A stretch of DNA of 5,218 nt from an uncultured archaeon (GCA_902386085.1 CABMIA010000089.1:1-5218); one strand, 5' to 3'. Positions 1 through 5,218 are shown, counted from the stretch's first letter. Program-made: numbers and translations. The notes: generated from the letters alone by a model not told the origin.

Positions 1-1634
1 GCAATAACGGTACAAGCATGCCTGGCTGGACGATCAACCTGACAAAACAAGATGGCACAATAGTGGACGCTGTAACCGATTCGAATGGTATGTATCAGTT
101 CTCGGATCTTGTGAATGGCACTTATACTGTGACAGAACTGATGCAGAATGGATGGATTAACATCACTCCAGTGTCTATACTCGTTGAGGTAAACGGTACT
201 GACATAGTAAGCAAGAACTTCACAAATACATTACCCCCTGCCCAGGTCACTGGTTTGAAAAACGATACCTCGACAGAGACAGCCATTAATCTGAGCTGGC
301 ATTCCATATCAAATGCCAATTACCAGGTATTCAGGAATGGAAGCAGCCTTGGATTTACCAGTAATAATTACTGGAATGATACTGCGCTGACTGCGGATAC
401 TTTATATGAATATGTCGTAAGAGCCAATGATTCTTACAATTACTGGGGTCCAAACTCTTCCAGTTTATTTGTGAGGACAGCACCCGCACGTGATATTACG
501 GCTCCGGCCAGCATTACAAACCTCAGTAATGTAAGTTATGCACAGAATTATATCAACTGGACATGGAGTGATCCTGCTGATCAGGACTTCTATAGGGTAA
601 TTGTATTTATCGATGGAATCTTCAAGGACTATTTGTTAAAAGGAATTCAGTTCTACAATGCAACAGGCTTTGACCCCAATACCGGGCATACCATTTCGAC
701 AAGAACAGAAGATACATCGGGCAATATAAATCAAACCTGGAAGAATAATACCGCGATGACTGCACCGGTGCCTGTTTATCGGGTAAGCGGCTATGTATTT
801 GATAATTATGGTAACGGGCTAAAGGATGTACTGGTACAGAATGGCAGTTACAACGCGATGACTCTTGCTTCAGGTTATTATTCGTTATCAGTGTACAATG
901 GCACATTTAACTTCAGCTATACGAAATCAGGGTTTAATCATGGTTATTTAGTGGTTGCAATTAGCGGGGCATCCAATAATAGTGCGAACATTACGATTCT
1001 TGATATGACGCCCCCTGCCCAGGTTACAGGATTAAAGAACGATACTCCAACAAGGATACGTGTTAACCTGAGCTGGAATTCCGTATCAGATGCGAACTAT
1101 TACCAGGTGTTCAGGAACGGAAGCAGCATTGGTTATACCCGGAATAATTACTGGAATGATACTGCGCTGACTGCGGATACTTTATATTTATATGTAGTAA
1201 GAGCTAACGATTCTTACAATAACTGGGGTCTTAACTCTTCAGGCTTATATGTGAGAACAGGACAGTTATTGATTCTCCAGGCTGATATCAGGATCGAACC
1301 ACAAACTTTGAACCTCGCAAGTAAAGGTGAGATTACAGCGTTCATCAAGCTTCCATCAGGATATGATGTTTCAAACATTGTTGCAAGCACAATAGTATGC
1401 GAGGGTGCGCATATTGTAAAATGGAACATAGCCGCCGATAAGACATTCATCGCAAAGTTTAACACGCAAGATCTGGTAAATGTCGTTCCTGGTGATGCAG
1501 TGAAGGTTACAGTGACAGGAAATCTCATTAATGGTACGCCGTTTGAAGGTACCGATACAATAAGGGTAAGAAACAAAAAGGATGGAGACGATGAGGACGG
1601 AAAGGATAAGGGTGGAGAGAATCCGTCGGAGTAG
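1..1634 (+). CDS. Multidomain secreted surface protein with FN3-like modules (5'-partial)
   Basis: This is the C-terminal part of a large extracellular protein. The frame is open to the left edge (codons from base 3 read NNGTS before the Met at base 18), so that Met is internal and the signal peptide lies outside the window. Counting residues from that Met: 1-72 SdrD-B/prealbumin-like (GWTINLT, DSNGMYQF, NGTYTVTE); 73-154 FN3; 161-249 a second, divergent FN3-like domain; 253-328 carboxypeptidase-regulatory-like (VSGYVFDNYGNGLKDV); 332-414 an FN3 about 80% identical to the first; 423-518 a conserved beta domain (IEPQTLNLASKG, FIKLPSGYD, PFEGTDTIRV); 519-538 a lysine/acid-rich tail. I count nearly thirty N-X-S/T sequons and one cysteine, which suits an N-glycosylated archaeal S-layer or matrix protein. 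No membrane segment or sorting signal is seen at the C-terminus, so secretion or non-covalent attachment is inferred. The specific role is unknown; adhesion or matrix formation is a guess from the domains. Confidence 0.85.
   Translation, partial: NNGTSMPGWTINLTKQDGTIVDAVTDSNGMYQFSDLVNGTYTVTELMQNGWINITPVSILVEVNGTDIVSKNFTNTLPPAQVTGLKNDTSTETAINLSWHSISNANYQVFRNGSSLGFTSNNYWNDTALTADTLYEYVVRANDSYNYWGPNSSSLFVRTAPARDITAPASITNLSNVSYAQNYINWTWSDPADQDFYRVIVFIDGIFKDYLLKGIQFYNATGFDPNTGHTISTRTEDTSGNINQTWKNNTAMTAPVPVYRVSGYVFDNYGNGLKDVLVQNGSYNAMTLASGYYSLSVYNGTFNFSYTKSGFNHGYLVVAISGASNNSANITILDMTPPAQVTGLKNDTPTRIRVNLSWNSVSDANYYQVFRNGSSIGYTRNNYWNDTALTADTLYLYVVRANDSYNNWGLNSSGLYVRTGQLLILQADIRIEPQTLNLASKGEITAFIKLPSGYDVSNIVASTIVCEGAHIVKWNIAADKTFIAKFNTQDLVNVVPGDAVKVTVTGNLINGTPFEGTDTIRVRNKKDGDDEDGKDKGGENPSE
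234..479 (+). repeat. Intragenic FN3 repeat, copy 1
   Basis: This stretch encodes an 82-residue FN3-like module (PPAQVTGLKNDT through FVRT). It recurs at 1011-1259 with roughly 80% protein identity by eye. Bases 363-407 are identical to 1143-1187 over 45 bp. Copy 2 has one extra codon (NYYQVF instead of NYQVF). The two copies are separated by two unrelated domains. Confidence 0.9.
1011..1259 (+). repeat. Intragenic FN3 repeat, copy 2
   Basis: This is the second copy of the FN3-like module (PPAQVTGLKNDT through YVRT, 83 residues), the partner of 234-479. Differences cluster in one segment (TSTETAI against TPTRIRV) and at scattered surface-type positions. The core from NNYWNDTAL to ADTLY is unchanged even at the DNA level, which points to recent duplication or gene conversion. 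Confidence 0.9.
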
Positions 1635-1716
1635 TGGAGGAAGAACCAGGGGGAACTACATTAGGTTGAGTTGCTGAACAATCGGAAAAATACATGGGCG
1701 GATCCGGTGTAACCCA
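1635..1716. other. Convergent intergenic gap
   Basis: These 82 bp lie between the 3' ends of the surface-protein gene and the transporter lipoprotein gene. No gene is seen. On the plus strand there is no clear T-rich termination tract after the surface-protein stop. The right half contains the possible minus-strand terminator described separately. Confidence 0.6.
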
Positions 1717-1717
1717 T
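1686..1717 (-). terminator. Possible terminator of the solute-binding protein gene
   Basis: Read on the minus strand, the sequence begins in the stop codon and contains ATGGG and CCCAT arms (1713-1717 and 1694-1698) around a loop that holds the palindrome CGGATCCG. A GTATTTTT tract follows, ending at 1686. A weak hairpin plus a short T-run is compatible with termination, and archaea often need only the T-run. The stem is just 5 bp and overlaps the stop codon, so this is tentative. Confidence 0.3.
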
Positions 1718-3486
1718 CACTCAAAATACCATTCCTGGTAATTATACCCAATAGAAATGCCGGGGTCGATCCCTTTCACACCTGCACTATAAGCAACATT
1801 CATCGTTGGAAAGTTTAAAAAGTCAACAGGCTGGTCATCGGACAATATCCTGGATAGCTCAGCGTACATCGTCTTTCTGGCCTCTTTATCAAGCGCTTCC
1901 CTGGTGCGGACTTTTGCGAACAGTTCATCCACTTTCTTGCTCGAATAACCGTAGGTATTCAGGCCTCCGTCCGAAGCAAAGAAGACAGAAGTGCCTGAAG
2001 GCGCAAGCGGATCCACACCCTGCCCGGATAATATAAAATCCCATGATTCCTCACTCACCGCCCCTGGCCCGTTATTATTCCTCGGCTGCTGGTCGCTTCC
2101 AGGCACTTTATTCATGTAATATTTCCGAAGCTCGGTTTCCCAGGGTAGGAGTTTAATTTCAACCTCTATTCCAAGGTCTCCCAGTTCCTGCTTTACCAGA
2201 AAGGCTGTGGATTCGGCTACCTTGCTTCCCGTATTCGTGACCAGCTTTAACTTTATCTGGCTTCCGTCCTTATTCTTTAATTCGATTTTCCCATTCTTTC
2301 TCTCACCGTATCCCTCCTCGAGGAAAATCTCACCTGCCCGGTTCTTATCATAAAGTTCCCCGACACCGAATTTCATGAGCCCTTCTTCAATGAACCAGGG
2401 CGAGGTCTTCGGGATGAAACTGAAGGCAGCCTCCCCGAAACCGAGGCGTATCTGGTTGATTATCGCTTCCTTGCTGATGGACATGGAGATTGCCTGTCTT
2501 ATCCTTTTGTCCTTCAAACCCGGCCAGCCGTTGTCCCTCATGTTATACTGCATTATCTGGTACTGTTTTGTCGGGACAGTATAGACATTTAGATTTTTCA
2601 TTTCCTTGAATTTCCCGACCTGTTCAGGTTCAAGCGTCGTGGAAGTAATATCCCCGGCTTCCATGGCTGCGTGTCTTGCAGCAGATGTTCCAAAGAGTTT
2701 TACAGTATATGTCTCAAAAAATGGCTCACCCTGATCTTTGCCAAGATAATAATCAGGGTTTCGCTCAAGCACGAATTTATCGTTCCGCACCCATTCCTTA
2801 AAGCGGTAAGGCCCCAAATTCCCTGTGTAGGAAAGGTTATTCATTTCATTTGCCTGCGTGAAATCCTTGACGTTCCCCTCGTATTTTGATACTATATGTT
2901 TCGGATACGCCAATAAGCTGGCTACAGTGTACAGGAATTCAGGATAAACGGTTTTCCTCACAATGCTGAATGTCGTTTCATTTTCGATTTTTGGCTCAAC
3001 GAAAACTTTTTTCCCGTCCACTTCTTCCTGCCAGTCCCCTGCGTATGTATATGCCATCCAGTCCGCAAACATAAGGTTCTTCATGGTATATGTAAAATCA
3101 TCGGATGTTACAGCCGTTCCATCGCTCCACTCAAGGTCGTCCCTGATGGTCACGGTATAAACCAGGCCGTCATCCGAAACCTCGATATCTTTTTTGAGCC
3201 ATTTATTCAGGAAATTGAACTTATTGTCATAGGTTCCAAGCCCGTCCATTGTGAGGCCTATATACCCAAAAGAGGTGGCATCACCTGCCAGAATCCAGTT
3301 AACGGTCTCGGCATCCCCGCCTGACGCCCCGTCAATAAAGCTGCCTTTCACTTTGGGAAACTTTCCAGGGACTGTATTATTCTCTACATTCCGGGATTTT
3401 TCCAGGCATCCGGCCAATCCGACTCCCGCTGCCAGGAGCCCGGCCTTTGCACACATTCCTACAAACCTTCGCCGCGTTACGTCCAT
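1717..3486 (-). CDS. Tat-exported lipoprotein, family 5 ABC solute-binding protein (peptide/nickel type)
   Basis: The product is an extracytoplasmic substrate-binding lipoprotein of the SBP_bac_5 (DppA/OppA/NikA) family, 589 residues, slightly longer than E. coli DppA. It delivers substrate, usually oligopeptides but in some members nickel or other small molecules, to a membrane ABC importer. The N-terminus has a twin-arginine signal (TRRRFVG, residues 4-10), a hydrophobic stretch (16-25) and a lipobox LAGC with Cys27 as the lipidation site. Family hallmarks are WSDGTAVTSDDFTYTMKN (120-137) and GPYRFKEW followed by FVLERNPDYY (225-247). The chain ends with the usual NFPTMNVAY and EWYFE region and appears complete. 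AGGT four bases upstream of the ATG is a plausible ribosome-binding site. The cysteine-rich small gene lies 55 bp upstream on the same strand, but no permease or ATPase gene is in the window. The substrate cannot be told from sequence. Confidence 0.9.
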   Translation of the reverse strand: MDVTRRRFVGMCAKAGLLAAGVGLAGCLEKSRNVENNTVPGKFPKVKGSFIDGASGGDAETVNWILAGDATSFGYIGLTMDGLGTYDNKFNFLNKWLKKDIEVSDDGLVYTVTIRDDLEWSDGTAVTSDDFTYTMKNLMFADWMAYTYAGDWQEEVDGKKVFVEPKIENETTFSIVRKTVYPEFLYTVASLLAYPKHIVSKYEGNVKDFTQANEMNNLSYTGNLGPYRFKEWVRNDKFVLERNPDYYLGKDQGEPFFETYTVKLFGTSAARHAAMEAGDITSTTLEPEQVGKFKEMKNLNVYTVPTKQYQIMQYNMRDNGWPGLKDKRIRQAISMSISKEAIINQIRLGFGEAAFSFIPKTSPWFIEEGLMKFGVGELYDKNRAGEIFLEEGYGERKNGKIELKNKDGSQIKLKLVTNTGSKVAESTAFLVKQELGDLGIEVEIKLLPWETELRKYYMNKVPGSDQQPRNNNGPGAVSEESWDFILSGQGVDPLAPSGTSVFFASDGGLNTYGYSSKKVDELFAKVRTREALDKEARKTMYAELSRILSDDQPVDFLNFPTMNVAYSAGVKGIDPGISIGYNYQEWYFE

Positions 3487-3541
3487 TTTACCTGCTAATA
3501 ATTTCGCCGAACGTACTTTAAGTTTGCTGGTAGGAAGGGAA

Positions 3542-3787
3542 TCAGATTTTATAACGGTTATAAAGTTCTTTCCTTACAGGACAGGTACACACTGAAGAAT
3601 ATCCAAAAGGTATCTGGTAGCCGCATCGGCTATTGTACATGCATCTTAGAAAATGGATCTCGCCGTTTACACAGTATTCAACCATGCAAAGATCGGTTCT
3701 CTCTCCTGACAGACACGAAAAGTCTTTTTTGCATTTGGTTTTCTTTAAGGCATCCTCGCTGACTTTAATAACCATTTTTCCCGCCAT
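3542..3787 (-). CDS. Small cysteine-rich protein, function unknown
   Basis: This is a hypothetical protein of 81 residues from the ATG at 3787 (MAGKMVIKVSEDALKK). Eight cysteines lie at residues 19, 25, 34, 39, 49, 55, 67 and 69, and the chain ends VCTCPVRKELYNRYKI. There is no signal peptide or membrane segment, so it should be cytoplasmic. The cysteine density suggests metal (zinc or Fe-S) binding, but the spacing fits no zinc-finger or ferredoxin pattern I know. It resembles small conserved proteins of methanogen-related archaea, though I cannot name the family. Alternative starts are TTG at 3808 and ATG at 3775. The latter follows GGCGGGA and is nearly as good. The TTG would place the leader hairpin inside the coding region. 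It may be co-transcribed with the solute-binding gene 55 bp downstream. It is divergent from bioB. Confidence 0.7.
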   Translation of the reverse strand: MAGKMVIKVSEDALKKTKCKKDFSCLSGERTDLCMVEYCVNGEIHFLRCMYNSRCGYQIPFGYSSVCTCPVRKELYNRYKI

Positions 3788-3808
3788 TTGAGCCTTCAAC
3801 GGGCTCAA
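3788..3808 (-). promoter_or_regulatory. Leader hairpin abutting the small gene's start codon
   Basis: This is a perfect 7-bp inverted repeat, TTGAGCC (3788-3794) and GGCTCAA (3802-3808), with a 7-nt loop. On the minus-strand transcript the stem ends immediately before the ATG at 3787, so folding could limit ribosome access. Read on the plus strand it is followed by TTCGTTTTTAC, which resembles an intrinsic terminator, but no plus-strand gene precedes it. Confidence 0.45.
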
Positions 3809-3861
3809 TTCGTTTTTACATCAACTCAACTGATATGCTCACGGTATTATTGACTAAATCC

Positions 3862-3876
3862 TATATTTACCTTTCG
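3862..3876 (-). promoter_or_regulatory. Archaeal BRE/TATA promoter for the minus-strand genes
   Basis: On the minus strand this reads CGAAAGG then TAAATATA, a purine-rich BRE followed by a TATA box close to the archaeal consensus. Transcription should begin about 20-25 bases further on, near 3840. That leaves a leader of roughly 50 nt, containing the hairpin at 3788-3808, before the small cysteine-rich gene. No equally convincing box was found directly before the solute-binding gene, so this promoter may serve both. Confidence 0.5.
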
Positions 3877-3902
3877 TTCGTATTTTCTCGAATGGTTGGT
3901 AG

Positions 3903-3912
3903 CTAAAATATA
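3903..3912 (+). promoter_or_regulatory. Alternative upstream TATA-like element
   Basis: CTAAAATATA on the plus strand could act as a TATA box and give a start near 3937. It is less well placed for bioB than the box at 3941-3954 because it would create a leader of about 55 nt. It lies just left of the 14-bp palindrome, so the two could belong together. Confidence 0.25.
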
Positions 3913-3916
3913 GCCG

Positions 3917-3930
3917 GAATGTGCACATTC
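3917..3930. promoter_or_regulatory. Perfect 14-bp palindrome, possible operator
   Basis: GAATGTGCACATTC is a perfect palindrome located between the divergent minus-strand promoter and the bioB promoter. Its size and symmetry suit a homodimeric helix-turn-helix regulator. It does not resemble the biotin operator further right, so a different protein would bind. The functional role is inference. Confidence 0.35.
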
Positions 3931-3940
3931 ACGCAGGAAC

Positions 3941-3954
3941 AAAAAATTTAATTA
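3941..3954 (+). promoter_or_regulatory. Archaeal BRE/TATA promoter of the bio operon
   Basis: An A-run (AAAAAA) that can serve as BRE leads into TTTAATTA (3947-3954), a TATA-like box. Transcription would begin near 3975-3980, giving a very short leader of about 15 nt before the bioB ATG. The biotin operator begins at the right edge of this box, so a bound repressor would exclude TBP/TFB or RNA polymerase. Confidence 0.5.
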
Positions 3955-3989
3955 ATTGTAAACCATTTGCAGCAAAAAGTTTACAATTA
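3953..3989. promoter_or_regulatory. BirA-type biotin operator
   Basis: Two perfect 11-bp inverted arms, TAATTGTAAAC (3953-3963) and GTTTACAATTA (3979-3989), flank a 15-bp spacer. The core TTGTAAAC...GTTTACAA matches the half-sites of the E. coli biotin operator (TTGTAAACC...GGTTTACAA) and resembles the Gram-positive form (TTGTTAAC...GTTAACAA), at comparable spacing. The site lies directly before bioB and covers the predicted transcription start. Repression by a biotin protein ligase with an N-terminal DNA-binding domain, bound to biotinyl-AMP, is therefore inferred. The birA gene itself is not in the window. Confidence 0.85.
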
Positions 3990-3991
3990 TC

Positions 3992-4963
3992 ATGTTTCAA
4001 GCGATCGGATCAAAGGTAGAAAACTGTGAGCCTATAAATTTCAGAGAAGCAGTGGAGCTCATGAACCTCGAAGGACATGAATGCATTGACCTTTTTTCAC
4101 TCGCCAACAGGGTCCGCGGAAGGCTCGGGAACAGGGTAGACCTCTGCTCGATTATCAACGCAAAATGCGGTTTATGTCCCGAAGACTGTAAATTCTGCGC
4201 CCAGTCTGTCCATAACGATGCCGGTATAACTCCACATCCGCTCCTGGATGAGGACGATATCCTGGACATGGCGCTTATGATGCAGGAAGAGGGCGCAGCG
4301 AGGTTCTGTATAGTTACAAGTGGAAAAGAAGCAAGCGCCGGGGAATTCGAACGAATCCTGAACGCGGTAAGAAGAATACGGAAAGAGACTAAGCTGTTAA
4401 TCTGTGTTTCCATCGGGATGTTGAGAAAAGAATCTGCGCAGGCTCTTAAAGAAGCCGGAGTTACAAGAATCCATCACAACCTGGAATCATCGCAAACTTT
4501 TTTCAATAAAATATGTACAACGCATTCGTATGCTGAAAAAATAAATACAGTTCGCATTGCCCGGGAGGCCGGTCTTGAGGTCTGCTGCGGCGGGATAATA
4601 GGGATGGGAGAGACAATACGCGACCGGATAAAACTCGCCTTTGCCCTTAAAGAACTGGATGTTGATTCCATACCGATCAATATACTGACCCCAATAAAAG
4701 GCACGCCTTTGAAAGCAGAACCGATAAGCCCGATAGAAGTTCTCAAAACCATAGCTGTTTTCCGTCTTATCAATCCCGGAAAAAACATACGGATTGCCGG
4801 GGGAAGAGAAGTAAACCTGAGAGACCTGCAATGCCTTTCCCTGATTGCAGGGGCAAATGGCCTTCTGCTTGGTAATTATCTCACTACGCCCGGCAGGAAA
4901 CCAGGGGATGATATCAGGATGATCCGGGACCTGGGGCTTATCCCTGGGGGTGTTCATGTATAG
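3992..4963 (+). CDS. bioB: Biotin synthase
   Basis: BioB is a cytoplasmic radical-SAM enzyme that inserts sulfur into dethiobiotin, the last step of biotin synthesis. The 323-residue product is close to the family's usual length. Cys62, Cys66 and Cys69 in CPEDCKFCAQS bind the radical-SAM [4Fe-4S] cluster. Cys106 (RFCIVTSG), Cys138 (LICVS), Cys198 (EVCCGGIIGMGE) and Arg267 (IRIAGGRE) align with the ligands of the sulfur-donating [2Fe-2S] cluster known from E. coli. HHNLESS (161-167) is the substrate-contact strand, in the HHNLE form typical of many anaerobes. SIPINIL and GTPL follow as expected. The ATG at 3992 fits the family's N-terminus and has no Shine-Dalgarno sequence, so the transcript probably has a very short leader or none. 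The gene sits under a BirA-type operator and overlaps bioW by 8 bp. Confidence 0.97.
   Translation: MFQAIGSKVENCEPINFREAVELMNLEGHECIDLFSLANRVRGRLGNRVDLCSIINAKCGLCPEDCKFCAQSVHNDAGITPHPLLDEDDILDMALMMQEEGAARFCIVTSGKEASAGEFERILNAVRRIRKETKLLICVSIGMLRKESAQALKEAGVTRIHHNLESSQTFFNKICTTHSYAEKINTVRIAREAGLEVCCGGIIGMGETIRDRIKLAFALKELDVDSIPINILTPIKGTPLKAEPISPIEVLKTIAVFRLINPGKNIRIAGGREVNLRDLQCLSLIAGANGLLLGNYLTTPGRKPGDDIRMIRDLGLIPGGVHV
4946..4952 (+). promoter_or_regulatory. Ribosome-binding site of bioW within bioB
   Basis: GGGGGTG differs at one base from the archaeal Shine-Dalgarno core GGAGGTG and ends three bases before the bioW ATG. It lies inside the last codons of bioB, so bioW translation is probably coupled to bioB. 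It supports the ATG at 4956 over the in-frame GTG at 4965 and ATG at 4971. Confidence 0.55.
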
Positions 4964-5218
4964 CGTGAGGATGAGAGCATCTTCGGATAATAGACACATC
5001 TCAGGCGCCGAGCGCCTCATCGAGGAAAAAGAGATAAGGACAACCGCGCAATCCCTGATAGAGAGGGCATTATCCCATGAAAGGGGAAAACCGGATTTCA
5101 TAAACATCTCTGTTGAGGCACTTAACAGCCCCGTCAAAACCCTGTCATCTTTGCCTGTTATTCTTTTTGATGTTGGGAGTGTCGATGAAGGTAAATGCGC
5201 GGCAAAAAGACTGCTGGC
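4956..5218 (+). CDS. bioW: 6-carboxyhexanoate-CoA ligase (pimeloyl-CoA synthetase), 3'-partial
   Basis: BioW joins pimelate to CoA using ATP, giving pimeloyl-CoA for BioF at the start of the biotin ring pathway. It acts in the cytoplasm. The window holds 87 complete codons and the frame is open to the right edge; the full protein is usually around 230-260 residues. The N-terminus YSVRMRAS (2-9), the HISGAERLI block (14-22) and LSHERGKPDF (44-53) match the beginning of Bacillus BioW closely. The ATG lies inside the end of bioB in another frame, and the family start fits there. The order bioB-bioW under a biotin operator argues for one transcript, with bioF, bioA and bioD likely beyond the edge. 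The ATP- and CoA-binding portions cannot be checked here. Confidence 0.93.
   Translation, partial: MYSVRMRASSDNRHISGAERLIEEKEIRTTAQSLIERALSHERGKPDFINISVEALNSPVKTLSSLPVILFDVGSVDEGKCAAKRLL

Noticed and set aside
18..20. ATG at 18 as the true start of the surface protein
   Set aside because: The frame is open to the left edge, the residues before it (NNGTS) belong to the SdrD-B-like domain, and there is no signal peptide after it.
1214..1576. Minus-strand open frame of 120 codons
   Set aside because: It is the antisense of the surface protein's last FN3 and C-terminal domains, which are clearly coding on the plus strand.
3251..3595. Plus-strand open frame of 114 codons
   Set aside because: It lies opposite the signal-peptide end of the solute-binding gene and the tail of the small gene, with no coding features of its own.
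3788..3820. Intrinsic terminator for a plus-strand gene
   Set aside because: The hairpin and T-rich tail look right, but no plus-strand gene ends nearby. It is reported as a leader hairpin instead.
3809..3991. Riboswitch upstream of bioB
   Set aside because: The predicted leader is too short for an aptamer, and the inverted repeat matches a protein (BirA) operator, whose 15-bp spacer and AT-rich arms suit DNA binding better than RNA folding.
4487..5137. Long minus-strand open frame (216 codons) opposite bioB and bioW
   Set aside because: It is antisense to two confidently identified genes, and its translation shows no recognisable domain.
1..5218. tRNA genes, CRISPR arrays, insertion sequences, attachment sites
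   Set aside because: No cloverleaf-like segment, regularly spaced short repeats, transposase frame or terminal inverted repeats were seen.

Overview
The window most likely comes from a euryarchaeon, and a Methanosarcinales / Methanoperedens-like (ANME-2d) source fits best. The reasons are a large, sequon-rich surface protein built from fibronectin-III-like and SdrD-B-like modules, a twin-arginine lipoprotein of the family-5 solute-binding type, a small cysteine-rich cytoplasmic protein of a kind common in methanogen-related archaea, and promoters that read as archaeal BRE/TATA elements rather than bacterial -35/-10 boxes. The taxonomic call is inference; no rRNA or other phylogenetic marker is present.

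Layout. (1) Bases 1-1634, plus strand: the C-terminal part of a multidomain, probably N-glycosylated extracellular protein whose start lies upstream of the window. Its architecture is SdrD-B-like, FN3, a second FN3-like domain, carboxypeptidase-regulatory-like, a near copy of the first FN3, a conserved C-terminal beta domain and a charged tail. (2) A convergent gap of 82 bp (1635-1716). (3) Bases 1717-3486, minus strand: a complete Tat-exported lipoprotein, the binding subunit of a peptide/nickel-type ABC importer, with no permease or ATPase beside it. (4) Bases 3542-3787, minus strand: a small protein with eight cysteines, 55 bp upstream of the transporter gene. (5) A divergent intergenic region (3788-3991) with a leader hairpin and a good archaeal promoter for the minus-strand genes, a perfect 14-bp palindrome, and a TATA region plus BirA-type biotin operator for the plus-strand genes. 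(6) Bases 3992-4963, plus strand: bioB (biotin synthase), whose end overlaps by 8 bp the start of bioW (6-carboxyhexanoate-CoA ligase), which runs off the right edge.

How the genes work together. bioB and bioW are the clear functional unit. BioW activates pimelate to pimeloyl-CoA at the entry to the pathway, and BioB inserts sulfur into dethiobiotin at the end. The intermediate steps (BioF, BioA, BioD) would be expected just downstream, outside the window. The inverted repeat TTGTAAAC-N15-GTTTACAA ends two bases before the bioB start codon and closely matches the known BirA operator, so the operon is probably repressed by a biotin protein ligase carrying a DNA-binding domain. The surface protein and the transporter lipoprotein are unrelated to biotin synthesis as far as the sequence shows.
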